In this document: piece by piece, positions 39,646 through 53,883 of the stretch
Layout: every line of letters starts with the position of its first letter
Numbering within the stretch: position 1 is the first letter of the stretch
From: Flavobacteriales bacterium
Lineage (GTDB): Bacteria; Bacteroidota; Bacteroidia; Flavobacteriales_F; PHOS-HE28
DNA length: 64,000 nucleotides
Direction of reading: 5' to 3'
NCBI GenBank assembly: GCA_020635675.1
Contig: JACJZJ010000003.1
Span: forward strand, 372,001-436,000
Position numbers and translations under genes: made by a program
The notes under the pieces: generated by a model
The model's input: only the letters and a program-made list of their open reading frames with translations
Databases searched by the model: none
Told to the model about the DNA's origin: nothing

Positions 39646-39671
39646 GGCCGTCCCGCGTGAGCGGGACGGCC
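39646..39671 (+). terminator. Hairpin between tuf and tRNA-Trp
   Basis: An 11-bp stem (GGCCGTCCCGC / GCGGGACGGCC) with a GTGA loop, but only TTCG follows. It may be a partial terminator or a processing site, since the transcription unit seems to continue to tRNA-Trp and secE. Confidence 0.55.
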
Positions 39672-39698
39672 TTCGCCGCCGAAAGAGACCAGATATGA

Positions 39699-39771
39699 AC
39701 GGGTGTAGCTCAATTGGTAGAGCGACGGTCTCCAAAACCGTAGGCTGCGGGTTCGATTCCTGCCACCCGTG
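39699..39771 (+). tRNA. tRNA-Trp (anticodon CCA)
   Basis: 73 bases; acceptor stem ACGGGTG / CACCCGT, D arm AGCTCAATTGG, anticodon loop CTCCAAA (CCA), T arm CGGGTTCGATTCCTG. It lies between tuf and secE. Confidence 0.95.
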
Positions 39772-39787
39772 CAAAGCATAAGCTGCA

Positions 39788-40015
39788 GTGGCGAGCATTA
39801 GAACATATTTCGCGGAGAGCTACAACGAGCTCATGCACAAGGTCTCCTGGCCCACGTGGAAGGAGCTTCAAAGCAGCGCCATCATCGTGTTGGTGACGGC
39901 GCTCCTCCTGTCGGTCATCATCTTCCTGATGGACTATGTCTTCGGGGTGCAGAACATGGGGGATGCCAGCTTCTGGAAGGGTTTGCTCGGTTTCATCTAT
40001 AAACTCATCGGATGA
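39788..40015 (+). CDS. secE: Preprotein translocase subunit SecE
   Basis: 75 residues with a GTG start. A short amphipathic helix (SYNELMHKVSWPTWKELQ) precedes one transmembrane helix (about 29-50, SSAIIVLVTALLLSVIIFLMDYVF). This is the single-helix SecE that clamps the two halves of SecY. The VSWPTWKEL motif is the conserved family signature. The gene begins 16 bases after tRNA-Trp, and its stop overlaps the nusG start by four bases. Confidence 0.95.
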   Translation: MASIRTYFAESYNELMHKVSWPTWKELQSSAIIVLVTALLLSVIIFLMDYVFGVQNMGDASFWKGLLGFIYKLIG

Positions 40016-40578
40016 CGACCATGGCGGAAGTGCTCAGCAACAAGAAGTGGTACGTTATCCGCGCGATCAGCGGCAAGGAGAAGAAGGTGAAGGAGTTGAT
40101 CGAAAGCGAAGTGAAGCGTTCCAACATGGGGGCGTACATCAGTCAGGTCCTCATCCCCATGGAGAAGTTCTACCAGATCAGGGATGGCAAGAAGGTGAGC
40201 AAGGAACGCAACTTCTTCCCGGGCTATGTCCTCATGGAAGCGGACCTGACCGGTGAGATCGCCCACAGCATCAAGAACCTGCCCAACGTGATCGGGTTCC
40301 TCGGAGCGGAGAAAGGGGGGGACCCCGTTCCCCTCCGGATGAACGAGGTCAATCGCATACTTGGCAAGGTGGACGAACTGGCGGAGACGGAGGAGGCGAT
40401 CCACATTCCGTACCATGTGGGCGAAGGCGTCAAGGTGATCGATGGTCCGTTCAATGGGTTCAATGGCGTGATCGAAGAGATCAACGACGAGAAGAAGAAG
40501 CTCAAGGTGATGGTGAAGATCTTTGGTCGCAAAACCCCGCTGGAATTGAGCTTCATGCAGGTGGAAAAGGAGGTTTGA
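40012..40578 (+). CDS. nusG: Transcription termination/antitermination factor NusG
   Basis: 188 residues, or 185 if the ATG at 40021 is used. The first ATG overlaps the secE stop (ATGA), which suggests coupling. The NGN domain begins [21 protein letters not shown], and a KOW domain lies near residues 135-165 ([18 protein letters not shown]). NusG binds RNA polymerase and links it to ribosomes or Rho. The order secE-nusG-rplK is the universal one. Confidence 0.96.
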   Translation: MTTMAEVLSNKKWYVIRAISGKEKKVKELIESEVKRSNMGAYISQVLIPMEKFYQIRDGKKVSKERNFFPGYVLMEADLTGEIAHSIKNLPNVIGFLGAEKGGDPVPLRMNEVNRILGKVDELAETEEAIHIPYHVGEGVKVIDGPFNGFNGVIEEINDEKKKLKVMVKIFGRKTPLELSFMQVEKEV

Positions 40579-40675
40579 TGGCGGACGAGGTCCGACCGTA
40601 TCGATAGAAAGGAAAGCGAACAACCGTCCAAGCCGACCTCCGGGAAGGCGCCAACAAGGACACAAAAAAGGAACA

Positions 40676-41122
40676 ATGGCCAAGGAGATCTCGGGGCTCG
40701 TGAAGCTCCAGGTAAAGGGAGGGGCCGCGAACCCCTCACCGCCCATCGGCCCCGCACTGGGTGCCAAGGGTGTGAACATCATGGAGTTCTGCAAGCAGTT
40801 CAACGCGCGCACGCAGGACAAGGCCGGAAAGGTGCTGCCCGTGGTGATCACCGTTTACAGCGACAAATCGTTCGACTTCATCATCAAGACCCCGCCCGCA
40901 GCCGTTCAGATCCTGGAGGCCGTGAAACTGAAAGGGGGCAGTGGCGAGCCGAACCGGAAGAAGGTCGGCAGCATCAGCTGGGACCAGGTGAAGGTCATCG
41001 CCGAGGACAAGATGGAGGACTTGAACTGCTTTACAGTGGAGAGCGCCATGCGCATGGTGGCGGGCACCGCACGCAGCATGGGCGTGACAGTGAGCGGTGA
41101 TGCACCATTCCAAACAGCCTGA
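40676..41122 (+). CDS. rplK: 50S ribosomal protein L11
   Basis: 148 residues, full length. L11 lies at the GTPase-associated centre of the large subunit. It starts [20 protein letters not shown], with the proline-rich [26 protein letters not shown] segment and the C-terminal RNA-binding domain. The ATG follows ACAAAAAAGGAACA, an A-rich start context. It is separated from nusG by 97 bases with no recognised promoter, so it is probably co-transcribed. Confidence 0.97.
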   Translation: MAKEISGLVKLQVKGGAANPSPPIGPALGAKGVNIMEFCKQFNARTQDKAGKVLPVVITVYSDKSFDFIIKTPPAAVQILEAVKLKGGSGEPNRKKVGSISWDQVKVIAEDKMEDLNCFTVESAMRMVAGTARSMGVTVSGDAPFQTA

Positions 41123-41126
41123 GGCC

Positions 41127-41822
41127 ATGACGACCCTGAGCAAGAAGCGCAAGGCCGCCCTGGCCAAGTACGATAACTCCCGGTCCTATGACCTCGCGGA
41201 GGCGACACAGATCATCAAGCAGATCAGCTCGACCAAGTTCGATGCCACCGTGGACATCGCGGTGCGACTTGGTGTGGATCCGAAAAAGAGCACCGAAATG
41301 GTACGCGGTACAGTGAGCCTGCCCCATGGGACGGGCCGCACGGTACGCGTATTGGTGCTTGCGGACCCCGCCAAGTGCGAAGAGGCCCTGGCCGCGGGTG
41401 CCGATATGGCCGGTCTGGACGAGTACGTGGAGAAGATCAAGAACGGTTGGACCGACGTGGACGTGATCATCTGCACACCGACCGTAATGGCCAAGGTGGG
41501 GGCTCTAGGACGTGTGCTGGGTCCCCGGGGCCTGATGCCCAACCCCAAGACGGGCACCGTGACCATGGACGTGGCCAAGGCCACCAATGAGGTCAAGGCG
41601 GGCAAGATCGACTTCAAGGTGGACAAGGCGGGCATCATCCACGCCCCGATCGGCAAAGCATCGTTCGATGCGGAAAAGCTCAGTGACAACGCCAATGAGC
41701 TGATCCAGGCGCTGATCAAGTTGAAGCCGAGCACCGCTAAGGGTACTTACATCAAGAGCATCGCGATCAGCAGTACGATGAGCCCCGGTGTCCGGGTCGA
41801 TACGCGTGCCGTTCAAGCCTGA
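41127..41822 (+). CDS. rplA: 50S ribosomal protein L1
   Basis: 231 residues from the ATG at 41127. L1 forms the mobile stalk at the E site and represses its own operon in other bacteria. Typical segments include [46 protein letters not shown] and the C-terminal [10 protein letters not shown]. An in-frame ATG at 41097, overlapping rplK, gives ten extra residues that do not fit the family. Confidence 0.97.
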   Translation: MTTLSKKRKAALAKYDNSRSYDLAEATQIIKQISSTKFDATVDIAVRLGVDPKKSTEMVRGTVSLPHGTGRTVRVLVLADPAKCEEALAAGADMAGLDEYVEKIKNGWTDVDVIICTPTVMAKVGALGRVLGPRGLMPNPKTGTVTMDVAKATNEVKAGKIDFKVDKAGIIHAPIGKASFDAEKLSDNANELIQALIKLKPSTAKGTYIKSIAISSTMSPGVRVDTRAVQA

Positions 41823-41841
41823 TCACAACCGAGCCCATACC

Positions 41842-42372
41842 ATGGCAACACGGAACGAAAAGGACCAGCAGATCGCCTCGCTCATCGAAGAGATCCAGGC
41901 GACGAACGTTTTCTACCTCGCGGACACCAGTGAACTGACCGCCGAGAGCACCAGCCAGCTGCGTCGCGCCTGCCACAAGAACGGCATCCGCATGCGCGTG
42001 GTGAAGAACACCTTGCTCCGCAAGGCGATGGAGCGGATCGAGGGCCGGGACTACAGCGAACTGATGGGTTCGCTCACCGGCCAGACCTCCATCATGTTCG
42101 CCGAGAAGGGCAACGCCCCCGCCAAGGTGATCCGTGACTTCCGCAAGAAGCACGCGAAGCCGGTGCTGAAGAGCGCCTGGGTGGACGAGGCCATCTTCAT
42201 CGGTGATGATCAAGTGGCCGTGCTGAGCGACCTGAAGGGCAAGGAGGAGCTGATCGGCGACATCATCGCACTCCTCCAGAGCCCGATCAAGAATGTGATC
42301 AGCGGCCTACAGGGCAGTGGCGGGCACAAGATCGCCGGCCTTGTGAAGGCCCTAGAGGAACGTGCCTCCTAG
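41842..42372 (+). CDS. rplJ: 50S ribosomal protein L10
   Basis: 176 residues. L10 anchors the L7/L12 dimers to form the stalk. It starts [18 protein letters not shown] with the RNA-binding N-terminal domain ([15 protein letters not shown]) and ends in the C-terminal helix that binds L12 ([11 protein letters not shown]). An upstream in-frame ATG at 41788 overlaps rplA and is rejected. Confidence 0.97.
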   Translation: MATRNEKDQQIASLIEEIQATNVFYLADTSELTAESTSQLRRACHKNGIRMRVVKNTLLRKAMERIEGRDYSELMGSLTGQTSIMFAEKGNAPAKVIRDFRKKHAKPVLKSAWVDEAIFIGDDQVAVLSDLKGKEELIGDIIALLQSPIKNVISGLQGSGGHKIAGLVKALEERAS

Positions 42373-42430
42373 AACCGACCCAACGCGTTACGCACTCCAC
42401 ATACCCCGAACCCGAAAACAACCGATCAAG

Positions 42431-42811
42431 ATGGCAGACATCAAATCCCTGGGCGATCAGCTGGTGGGCCTTACCGTGAAGGAGGTCAACGAGCTCGCTC
42501 AGTACCTCAAGGACGAATACAAGATCGAGCCCGCCGCGGCTGCGGTCGCGGTGGCCGGTCCGGCCGCAGGTGGCGGAGGTGGCGAAGCCGCCGAGGCCAA
42601 GACCAGCTTCGATGTGATCCTCAAGGCCGGCGGTGCCAACAAGCTCGCCGTGGTGAAGCTCGTGAAGGAGCTCACCGGATTGGGGCTCAAGGAGGCCAAG
42701 GACCTTGTCGACGGTGCCCCGAAGCCGCTGAAGGAAGGCGTCTCCAAGGAGGAGGCCGAATCCGTCAAGCAGCAGCTCACGGAAGCAGGTGCCGAAGTAG
42801 AGGTCAAGTAA
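42431..42811 (+). CDS. rplL: 50S ribosomal protein L7/L12
   Basis: 126 residues. L12 recruits translation factors. The N-terminal dimerisation domain, the Ala/Gly-rich hinge ([16 protein letters not shown]) and the C-terminal domain ([41 protein letters not shown]) are complete. The start at 42431 is preceded by AACCGATCAAG. Between this gene and rpoB lies a hairpin that may act as an attenuator. Confidence 0.97.
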   Translation: MADIKSLGDQLVGLTVKEVNELAQYLKDEYKIEPAAAAVAVAGPAAGGGGGEAAEAKTSFDVILKAGGANKLAVVKLVKELTGLGLKEAKDLVDGAPKPLKEGVSKEEAESVKQQLTEAGAEVEVK

Positions 42812-42841
42812 AGCCCCTGACGACGCACCAGATCCCGCAGC

Positions 42842-42877
42842 AGCCCGGAAAGGCCCCCGCAAGGGGCCTCTCCGGCT
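42842..42877 (+). terminator. Hairpin between rplL and rpoB (possible attenuator)
   Basis: Inner stem AGGCCCC / GGGGCCT with loop CGCAA, extended by the outer AGCCGGA / TCCGGCT pairs with a bulge. No U-tract follows. A partial terminator or RNase site between L12 and RpoB genes is known in E. coli; the position is the same here. Confidence 0.55.
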
Positions 42878-42990
42878 GTGCCGTGGGATCGCGTCGTTCC
42901 GCATTCCCAAGCACGGTGCCGCTCTCATGTGGGGCGGCTCGCGCGTGAAGTCCGGTCCTTACTCGTTCCTTCCACTACGTTCCCGACAAC

Positions 42991-45900
42991 ATGGCCCAGG
43001 CGAAGACCATTTCCAAGAAGAGCAAGCGTATCGATTTCGGCTCCAATCCCCTGCCGACCCCATACCCCGACTTCCTCGATATCCAGTTGAAGAGCTTCGA
43101 GGAGTTCTTCCAGATAGAGACCCTCCCGGAGAACCGGGTCGATGAGGGTCTCTACAAGGTGTTCATGGAGAACTTCCCGATCACCGACACGCGGAACCAG
43201 TTCGTGCTGGAGTTCCTTGACTACTTCATCGATCCCCCGAGATACACCATCGAGGAGTGCATCGAGCGCGGTCTGACCTACAGCGTGCCCCTGAAGGCCA
43301 AGCTGAAGCTGTATTGCACCGACCCCGAGCACGAGGACTTCGAGACCATCGTGCAGGACGTTTACCTGGGACAGATCCCGTACATGACCCCGAAGGGTTC
43401 GTTCGTCATCAATGGCGCCGAGCGGGTGGTGGTCAGTCAGTTGCATCGCAGCCCGGGCGTATTCTTCGGTCAGAGCCGCCATGCCAACGGCACCAAGCTT
43501 TACAGCGCGCGCGTGATCCCGTTCAAGGGGTCGTGGATCGAATTCGCCACCGACATCAACGGCGTCATGTACGCCTATATCGACCGCAAGAAGAAGCTTC
43601 CTGTCACGACCTTGTTGCGCGCCATCGGTTTCGAGAGCGACAAGGACATTCTGGAGACATTCGGTCTTGCGGATGAAGTGAAAGTGACCAAGGCGGCCAT
43701 GAAGGAGGCCGTGGGCCGCAAACTCGCCGCGCGCGTGCTGAAGACGTGGGTGGAGGACTTCGTGGACGAGGACACCGGTGAGGTGGTGTCCATTGAGCGG
43801 AACGAGGTGCTCATCGACCGGGAGACCATCCTGGAGGAGCAGCACGTGGAGCAGATCCTGGACAGTGGCGCCAAGACGATCATCCTGCACAAGGCAGGGG
43901 TGAACGCGGCGGATTACGCCTTGATCTACAATACACTGCAGAAGGACCCCTCCAACTCCGAGAAGGAGGCCGTGGAGGTGATCTACCGCCAGCTCCGCAA
44001 CGCCGAACCACCCGACCTTGAGACCGCAAGGGGCGTGATCGACAAACTGTTCTTCAGCGAGCAGCGGTACGACCTGGGCGAGGTCGGCCGGTTCCGCATC
44101 AACAAGAAACTCGGCCTGGAAAGCGAGCTGAGCGTGCGTGTGCTGACACGCGAGGACATCATTAGCATCATCCGTTACCTGATCGAGCTGGTGAACTCCA
44201 AGGCCGATGTCGATGACATCGACCACCTGAGCAACCGCCGTGTGCGCACCGTGGGCGAGCAGCTGCATGCCCAGTTCGGCGTGGGCCTCGCCCGTATGGC
44301 GCGTACCATTCGGGAGCGCATGAACGTGCGTGACAACGAGGTGTTCACCCCGACGGACCTGATCAATGCGAAGACCCTGAGTTCGGTGATCAATTCCTTC
44401 TTCGGAACGAACCAGTTGAGCCAGTTCCTCGACCAGACCAACCCGCTTGCCGAGATCACCAACAAGCGCCGCATGAGCGCCCTGGGACCCGGAGGTCTGA
44501 GCCGGGAGCGTGCCGGCTTCGAGGTGCGGGACGTCCACTACACGCACTATGGTCGCCTATGCACCATCGAAACGCCGGAAGGGCCGAACATCGGTCTGAT
44601 CAGCTCCCTGTGCGTGTACAGCAAGATCAATCACCTGGGGTTCATTGAGACGCCTTATCGTCCCGTTAAGGAGGGGAAGGTGGACCTCAAGGGCGATGTG
44701 ATCTATCTCAGCGCCGAAGAGGAGGACAACAAGGTGATCGCGCAGGCCAATGCGCGCGTCAGCGATGGGGGCAACTTCGAGACCAAGCGGGTCAAGGCCC
44801 GTCTGATGGGCGATTTCCCGGTGGTGGAGCCCAAGGAGATCGATCTGATGGACGTGGCGCCCAACCAGATCGCCTCCATCGCGGCCAGCCTGATCCCCTT
44901 CCTGGAACACAACGATGCCAACCGCGCGTTGATGGGGTCCAACATGATGCGTCAGGCTGTGCCGCTCCTGCGGCCGCAGGCCCCGATCGTGGGTACGGGC
45001 CTGGAGGAGCTCGTTGCCCGGGACAGCCGTGTGCTGATCACCGCGGAAGGTGATGGCGTGGTGAAGTACGTCGATGCCGAGCGCATCGTGATCGAATACA
45101 AACGCAGCGAGGAGGACCGCGTGGTCAGCTTTGATGGTGACGACAAGGAATACCGCCTGACCAAGTTCCTGAAGACGAACCAGAGCACCTGCATGAACCT
45201 GAGGCCTACCGTGACCAAGGGGGACAAGGTGAGCCGTGGACAGGTGTTGTGCGAGGGTTTTGGTACCCAGGACGGTGAACTGGCTATCGGACGCAACCTT
45301 TTGGTGGCCTTCATGCCCTGGAAAGGCTACAATTTCGAGGATGCCATCGTGATCAGCGAGAAGGTCGCGCGGGAGGACATCTTCACCTCCATCCATATTG
45401 ATGAGTACATCATGGAGGTCCGCGATACCAAGCGCGGGCTCGAGGAGCTCACGGCGGACATCCCGAACGTAAGCGAGGAGGCCACCAAGGACCTCGATGA
45501 GAACGGCCTGATCCGTGTCGGTGCGGAGATCAACGAGGGCGACATCCTCATCGGCAAGATCACCCCGAAAGGGGAGACCGACCCGAGTCCTGAAGAAAAG
45601 CTGCTGCGTGCCATTTTCGGTGACAAGGCCGGTGACGTGAAGGACGCCAGTTTGAAGGCGCCACCCAGTACCAAGGGCGTTGTGATCGACAAGAAGCTCT
45701 TCAGCCGGGCCATCAAGGACAAGAAGACGAAGACCAACGAGAAGACGGTCCTCGAACAGCTCGACAAGGAATTCGACAAGGAGATGGCAGAGCTGAAGAA
45801 CGTCCTGGTGGACAAGATGATGAAGCTGGTAGGGGGGACCACCAGCGCGGGCGTATTCAACAAGTACAAGGAGGAACAGATCAAGAAGGGTGTCAAGTTC

Positions 45901-46812
45901 AGCGCCAAGGTGCTCCAGGGCATCGACTACGTGACGGTGGATCCGACCAACTGGACGACGGACAAGAAGGTCAACGAGCTTGTCCGACAGTTGATCCACA
46001 ACTACAACATCCGCCACAGCGATGTCAGCGGGGTGCACAAGCGCAGGAAGTTCCAAGTGAGCATCGGCGATGAACTTCCCGCGGGCATCGTGAAACTGGC
46101 CAAGGTGTACGTGGCGGCGAAACGGAAGCTCACCGTTGGCGACAAGATGGCCGGTCGTCACGGTAACAAGGGCATCGTGGCCCGTATCGTGCGGGACGCG
46201 GACATGCCTTATCTGGAGGACGGCACGCCCGTCGATATCGTGTTGAACCCGTTGGGCGTGCCCAGCCGGATGAACCTCGGGCAGATCTATGAGACGGTGT
46301 TGGGGTGGGCCGGTTTGAAGCTCGGCCGGAAATACGCCACGCCGATCTTCGACGGTGCCACGATCGATGAGATCAATGCGCAAACGGACGAGGCGGACAT
46401 TCCGCGCAGTGGGAAGAGCTTCCTATACGACGGGGGCACCGGTGAACGTTTCCACCAGCCTGCGACCGTGGGTGTGATCTACATGCTGAAGCTGGCGCAC
46501 ATGGTGGACGACAAGATGCACGCGCGCTCCATCGGTCCCTACAGCCTGATCACTCAGCAGCCATTGGGCGGCAAAGCCCAGTTCGGCGGCCAGCGTTTTG
46601 GTGAGATGGAGGTCTGGGCGTTGGAGGCCTTCGGTGCATCCAGCATCCTACAGGAGATCCTCACCGTCAAGAGCGATGATGTCGTCGGCCGCGCGAAGGC
46701 CTATGAATCGATCGTGAAGGGCGAACCCCTGCCCGCTCCGGGGATCCCCGAATCGTTCAACGTGCTGCTCCACGAGCTCCGTGGCCTGGCCCTGAACGTG
46801 AGCCTCGAGTGA
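42991..46812 (+). CDS. rpoB: DNA-directed RNA polymerase subunit beta
   Basis: 1273 residues, typical for Bacteroidota. It forms the upper jaw and much of the active-site cleft of RNA polymerase. The rifampicin region ([19 protein letters not shown], then [14 protein letters not shown]) and [12 protein letters not shown] are readable, as is [10 protein letters not shown] near the C-terminus, with [21 protein letters not shown] at the end. At the position of E. coli His526 the residue is Asn (residue 491), and Pro560 is replaced by Thr (residue 525). The ATG follows GACAAC. The leader contains no obvious TAnnTTTG promoter, so expression probably comes from upstream. Confidence 0.98.
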   Translation: MAQAKTISKKSKRIDFGSNPLPTPYPDFLDIQLKSFEEFFQIETLPENRVDEGLYKVFMENFPITDTRNQFVLEFLDYFIDPPRYTIEECIERGLTYSVPLKAKLKLYCTDPEHEDFETIVQDVYLGQIPYMTPKGSFVINGAERVVVSQLHRSPGVFFGQSRHANGTKLYSARVIPFKGSWIEFATDINGVMYAYIDRKKKLPVTTLLRAIGFESDKDILETFGLADEVKVTKAAMKEAVGRKLAARVLKTWVEDFVDEDTGEVVSIERNEVLIDRETILEEQHVEQILDSGAKTIILHKAGVNAADYALIYNTLQKDPSNSEKEAVEVIYRQLRNAEPPDLETARGVIDKLFFSEQRYDLGEVGRFRINKKLGLESELSVRVLTREDIISIIRYLIELVNSKADVDDIDHLSNRRVRTVGEQLHAQFGVGLARMARTIRERMNVRDNEVFTPTDLINAKTLSSVINSFFGTNQLSQFLDQTNPLAEITNKRRMSALGPGGLSRERAGFEVRDVHYTHYGRLCTIETPEGPNIGLISSLCVYSKINHLGFIETPYRPVKEGKVDLKGDVIYLSAEEEDNKVIAQANARVSDGGNFETKRVKARLMGDFPVVEPKEIDLMDVAPNQIASIAASLIPFLEHNDANRALMGSNMMRQAVPLLRPQAPIVGTGLEELVARDSRVLITAEGDGVVKYVDAERIVIEYKRSEEDRVVSFDGDDKEYRLTKFLKTNQSTCMNLRPTVTKGDKVSRGQVLCEGFGTQDGELAIGRNLLVAFMPWKGYNFEDAIVISEKVAREDIFTSIHIDEYIMEVRDTKRGLEELTADIPNVSEEATKDLDENGLIRVGAEINEGDILIGKITPKGETDPSPEEKLLRAIFGDKAGDVKDASLKAPPSTKGVVIDKKLFSRAIKDKKTKTNEKTVLEQLDKEFDKEMAELKNVLVDKMMKLVGGTTSAGVFNKYKEEQIKKGVKFSAKVLQGIDYVTVDPTNWTTDKKVNELVRQLIHNYNIRHSDVSGVHKRRKFQVSIGDELPAGIVKLAKVYVAAKRKLTVGDKMAGRHGNKGIVARIVRDADMPYLEDGTPVDIVLNPLGVPSRMNLGQIYETVLGWAGLKLGRKYATPIFDGATIDEINAQTDEADIPRSGKSFLYDGGTGERFHQPATVGVIYMLKLAHMVDDKMHARSIGPYSLITQQPLGGKAQFGGQRFGEMEVWALEAFGASSILQEILTVKSDDVVGRAKAYESIVKGEPLPAPGIPESFNVLLHELRGLALNVSLE

Positions 46813-46857
46813 TCGAGCGCTCGGTAACGTTGGTCGAACGCATTGCAAAGCGATAAC

Positions 46858-51153
<4,296 letters not shown>

Positions 51154-51175
51154 TCGTCCGAGAACATCGAAGAAC

Positions 51176-51499
51176 ATGTCCGATCAGAACAGTGAGAAGC
51201 CACGCGGCAATCAACTGAACATCGAGATCAGCGAGGAAGTCGCCGATGGCATTTACAGCAACCTGGCCATCATCACCCATAGCAACTCCGAGTTCGTTCT
51301 CGACTTCGTCCGGGTGATGCCCGGCGTACCGAAGGCCAAGGTGCGGTCACGTATCCTGCTGACCCCGCAGCATGCCAAGCGGCTCATGCGAGCGTTGGCG
51401 GACAACATCCAGAAGTTCGAGGCCGTCCACGGACAGATCCGCGAAACGGACCTGCCCGACGTGCCCATGAACTTCGGTGGACCCGCAGCACAGGCCTGA
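51176..51499 (+). CDS. DUF3467 family protein
   Basis: 107 residues. It contains the DUF3467 pattern (NQLNIEISEEVADGIYSNLA, then ITHSNSEFVLDFVRVMPGVPKAKVRSRILLTPQHAKRL). The family is found throughout Bacteroidota and other phyla and has no settled function; its position directly after rpoC (22 bases) is common in this phylum as I recall. It is probably co-transcribed with rpoBC. No signal peptide or membrane helix is seen. Confidence 0.85.
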   Translation: MSDQNSEKPRGNQLNIEISEEVADGIYSNLAIITHSNSEFVLDFVRVMPGVPKAKVRSRILLTPQHAKRLMRALADNIQKFEAVHGQIRETDLPDVPMNFGGPAAQA

Positions 51500-51519
51500 T
51501 CGACGAAGGTCTTTAGGAA

Positions 51520-51550
51520 CGAAGGCGGCCTCAGGGCCGCCTTCGCTTTT
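51520..51550 (+). terminator. Terminator at the end of the rpoBC operon
   Basis: An 11-bp stem (CGAAGGCGGCC / GGCCGCCTTCG) with a TCAG loop, followed by CTTTT. It lies 20 bases after the DUF3467 stop and just past the 3' end of the convergent patatin gene. Confidence 0.88.
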
Positions 51551-51560
51551 GATGGCGGAA

Positions 51561-53840
51561 CTATTCCTGGATCCGCTGGGCGAAGATCACGTATCCGAAG
51601 TTCAGGCTGAACTGCCAGGGCGTGGCGAGGCCATCGACGTAGCTCGTGTTGAACCAGATCGGACCGATGGGGCTCTGGTAGATCAAGGATCCCGAGGCGA
51701 GGAATGCCCGGTCACTGATCGGCGTGCTGGTCCGAGGCGCATCATCCGGACCCCGGACGATAGCCTCGTACGGCTGGAACGCATATGCTTCCAGCCGCAG
51801 ATCGAATCGTTCCTTCCAGACGGCCATGATCGCACGGATGCCCCCCGCCACAAATTGGGGCGCCCGGAAATTCTCCAGGAAATACGTCCTGCTTTCCGGG
51901 GTGGGTTGGAAGGCGGGGCAACGGATCATCGTGGCGGTGTAGTTCTTGAAGAACGGATAGTTGCTGTAGACGCCTTCCAGCAGACCACCGAAGCGCACGA
52001 CACCGCGTCGGATGAAGTACTTGTCCAGCGTCACTTTGGCAAGGAACTGGTCGTGTTCGGATTTGTAGACGGCGCGTTCCGTGTTGGTGGATCCCGGCGT
52101 GGTCCTTTCCTCCCCACCGATGTAGCGCACTTCCAGACGCAGGCACTCCCCGGCGTTCGGATGTTGCTTGCGGTTCAGGGAGTTCCGCTCCAGGATGAGG
52201 CCACCGGTCACATGGAAGTATTCGGTCACATCGGCCGTATCGGTCGGTGCGAAATCCTGGGTCTGGTAGTAACTGTCGCGGTTCTGTCCGTACTTCACGT
52301 CCGCCCGGAGCAGCCCCTTCATGCCCAGTCCCATACCCGCGTTCATCCCGGCCCAAGTTTCGCGGACCACGATATAGGACGGCTTCACCTCATCGAAGAA
52401 AGTGGCGAAGCTGCGGAAGAAGTCCCAGCGGTGTATGGTGAACACAGGCTCGAGATAGATCGGCGTGGATGAAGGCAGGTCGGTCCGCAACTTCACCTGT
52501 CCGGCACTGTAGAACTTCCCGAAGTAGCTGAGCGCTCGCAACGAAGAGCTCGAACGTCCGAACAGGTTGTACCGCAAACCCACCATGCCGGTGTTGATCG
52601 GTCGTGAGGAGAACAAACCCCCGAACTGGGCTTCGAGGTCCTTTTCAGGCTTCACCTGGAGGTGCAGGTCGTAGTCGCCCCGTTCAGGGATGTATACGAC
52701 CCGTGGATAGAGGGAGGACACGTTCACGTCCTGGTAGAGCCTGAAATACCGGCGTTCGACCTCAGTGGGCCCTTGGGGCACGCGGTCCTTATCCATGACG
52801 CGTTCCACATACGGGGAACCGGCTTTTTTCGATCCATCCACCTGGATCCGGCCGAAGCGCAGGTCGGGCAACTTGGCACGGTAGGCAACGCGCCTTGCCG
52901 CCACGTCCTCTTGATGGATATTACGACCCACCGCCGCCTTGATCTCAGGCATGCGGGCCATCGTCGCGGAATACCCCTGTCGGATCGTGCGCGCGGCATC
53001 GCTGATGTCGAAGAGCGAGTTGTCCGTGCGGGGTTCGATGATGATGCCGTTCTCGCAGAGCACGGAATAGTTCGTCGGCTCCTGGAGCATGGCCTTCAGC
53101 TGGCTCAACAGGTCGTCCTCGCTGGGCGGAGGTGAATTGCTGGATACGTTGCTGCCGATGATGATGTCCGGGAAGAACGCATCATACATCACATCGCTTG
53201 GGAAGTTGTTGTACAAGCCACCATCCATCATCAGGTGACCGTGCACGCGAATAGGCTTGTAATAGAACGGATAGCTCATGCTCGCGCGTACGGCCTGCGC
53301 CAGGTCGCCATGATCGAACACCACCATCCGTTGTGCGGTGATGTCCGAAGCCACACATCGGAACGGGACGAAGAGGCTGTCCATTCCTCCCTTCGCCGCG
53401 GCGGTGGGCCCGGCGAACACGTTCATCTGCTCCAGGTCGAGGAGGGCGGGCGATCGCAGGTTCGTCGGCAGGGAGTATTGGAGCAAGGTGTCCAGGTCGA
53501 TCTTCACGTTCACGAGGGAAGCATCGAGCGTGTTGTTCTTGAAGTACATCACGTCCTCGTCCGTGATGCCACCCTGTGCCATGGTCTGGTAGCGGACGGT
53601 CCGGAACAAGGAATCGATCTGCCAGGGGCTCAGACCGGAAGCGTAGAGCGCACCGACCAGGGCGCCCATGGAACTCCCGGTGATGAAATCGATCGGAACA
53701 CCGCTCTCCTCCAGGGCCTCCATCACACCGATATGGGCCAGCGCGGAGGCGCCTCCTCCGCTCAGTACCAGGCCTACCCGCTGGGCACGCAACCCGGGCA
53801 GGCACAGCAACAGGGCCATGGACAGCAGGAATGAACGCAT
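51561..53840 (-). CDS. Patatin-like phospholipase with C-terminal beta-barrel
   Basis: 759 residues from the ATG at 53840. A signal peptide (residues 1-19, LRAQ) precedes the patatin domain: GGGASALAHIG (oxyanion), Ser57 in the G-S-S-M-G motif, and Asp near 206 in MMDGG. A POTRA-like and barrel region follows (about 330-759) with many amphipathic strands and a NFGYVIF end. This layout resembles the type Vd autotransporters (PlpD, FplA), which place a lipase on the cell surface or release it. The upstream ATG at 53858 is rejected because it overlaps the -7 element. Confidence 0.88.
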   Translation of the reverse strand: MRSFLLSMALLLCLPGLRAQRVGLVLSGGGASALAHIGVMEALEESGVPIDFITGSSMGALVGALYASGLSPWQIDSLFRTVRYQTMAQGGITDEDVMYFKNNTLDASLVNVKIDLDTLLQYSLPTNLRSPALLDLEQMNVFAGPTAAAKGGMDSLFVPFRCVASDITAQRMVVFDHGDLAQAVRASMSYPFYYKPIRVHGHLMMDGGLYNNFPSDVMYDAFFPDIIIGSNVSSNSPPPSEDDLLSQLKAMLQEPTNYSVLCENGIIIEPRTDNSLFDISDAARTIRQGYSATMARMPEIKAAVGRNIHQEDVAARRVAYRAKLPDLRFGRIQVDGSKKAGSPYVERVMDKDRVPQGPTEVERRYFRLYQDVNVSSLYPRVVYIPERGDYDLHLQVKPEKDLEAQFGGLFSSRPINTGMVGLRYNLFGRSSSSLRALSYFGKFYSAGQVKLRTDLPSSTPIYLEPVFTIHRWDFFRSFATFFDEVKPSYIVVRETWAGMNAGMGLGMKGLLRADVKYGQNRDSYYQTQDFAPTDTADVTEYFHVTGGLILERNSLNRKQHPNAGECLRLEVRYIGGEERTTPGSTNTERAVYKSEHDQFLAKVTLDKYFIRRGVVRFGGLLEGVYSNYPFFKNYTATMIRCPAFQPTPESRTYFLENFRAPQFVAGGIRAIMAVWKERFDLRLEAYAFQPYEAIVRGPDDAPRTSTPISDRAFLASGSLIYQSPIGPIWFNTSYVDGLATPWQFSLNFGYVIFAQRIQE

Positions 53841-53855
53841 CGGTGCGGTGGCGGC

Positions 53856-53863
53856 CAAAGGTA
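53856..53863 (-). promoter_or_regulatory. Patatin gene promoter, -7 element
   Basis: On the minus strand this reads TACCTTTG, a perfect TAnnTTTG, ending 15 bases before the ATG at 53840. It decides the start of that gene. Confidence 0.55.
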
Positions 53864-53883
53864 GGGCCGACCGCTACGGTGGG

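Noticed and set aside
44557..46383. Minus-strand open frame of about 600 codons opposite rpoB
   Set aside because: Shadow frame with low complexity and no motif.
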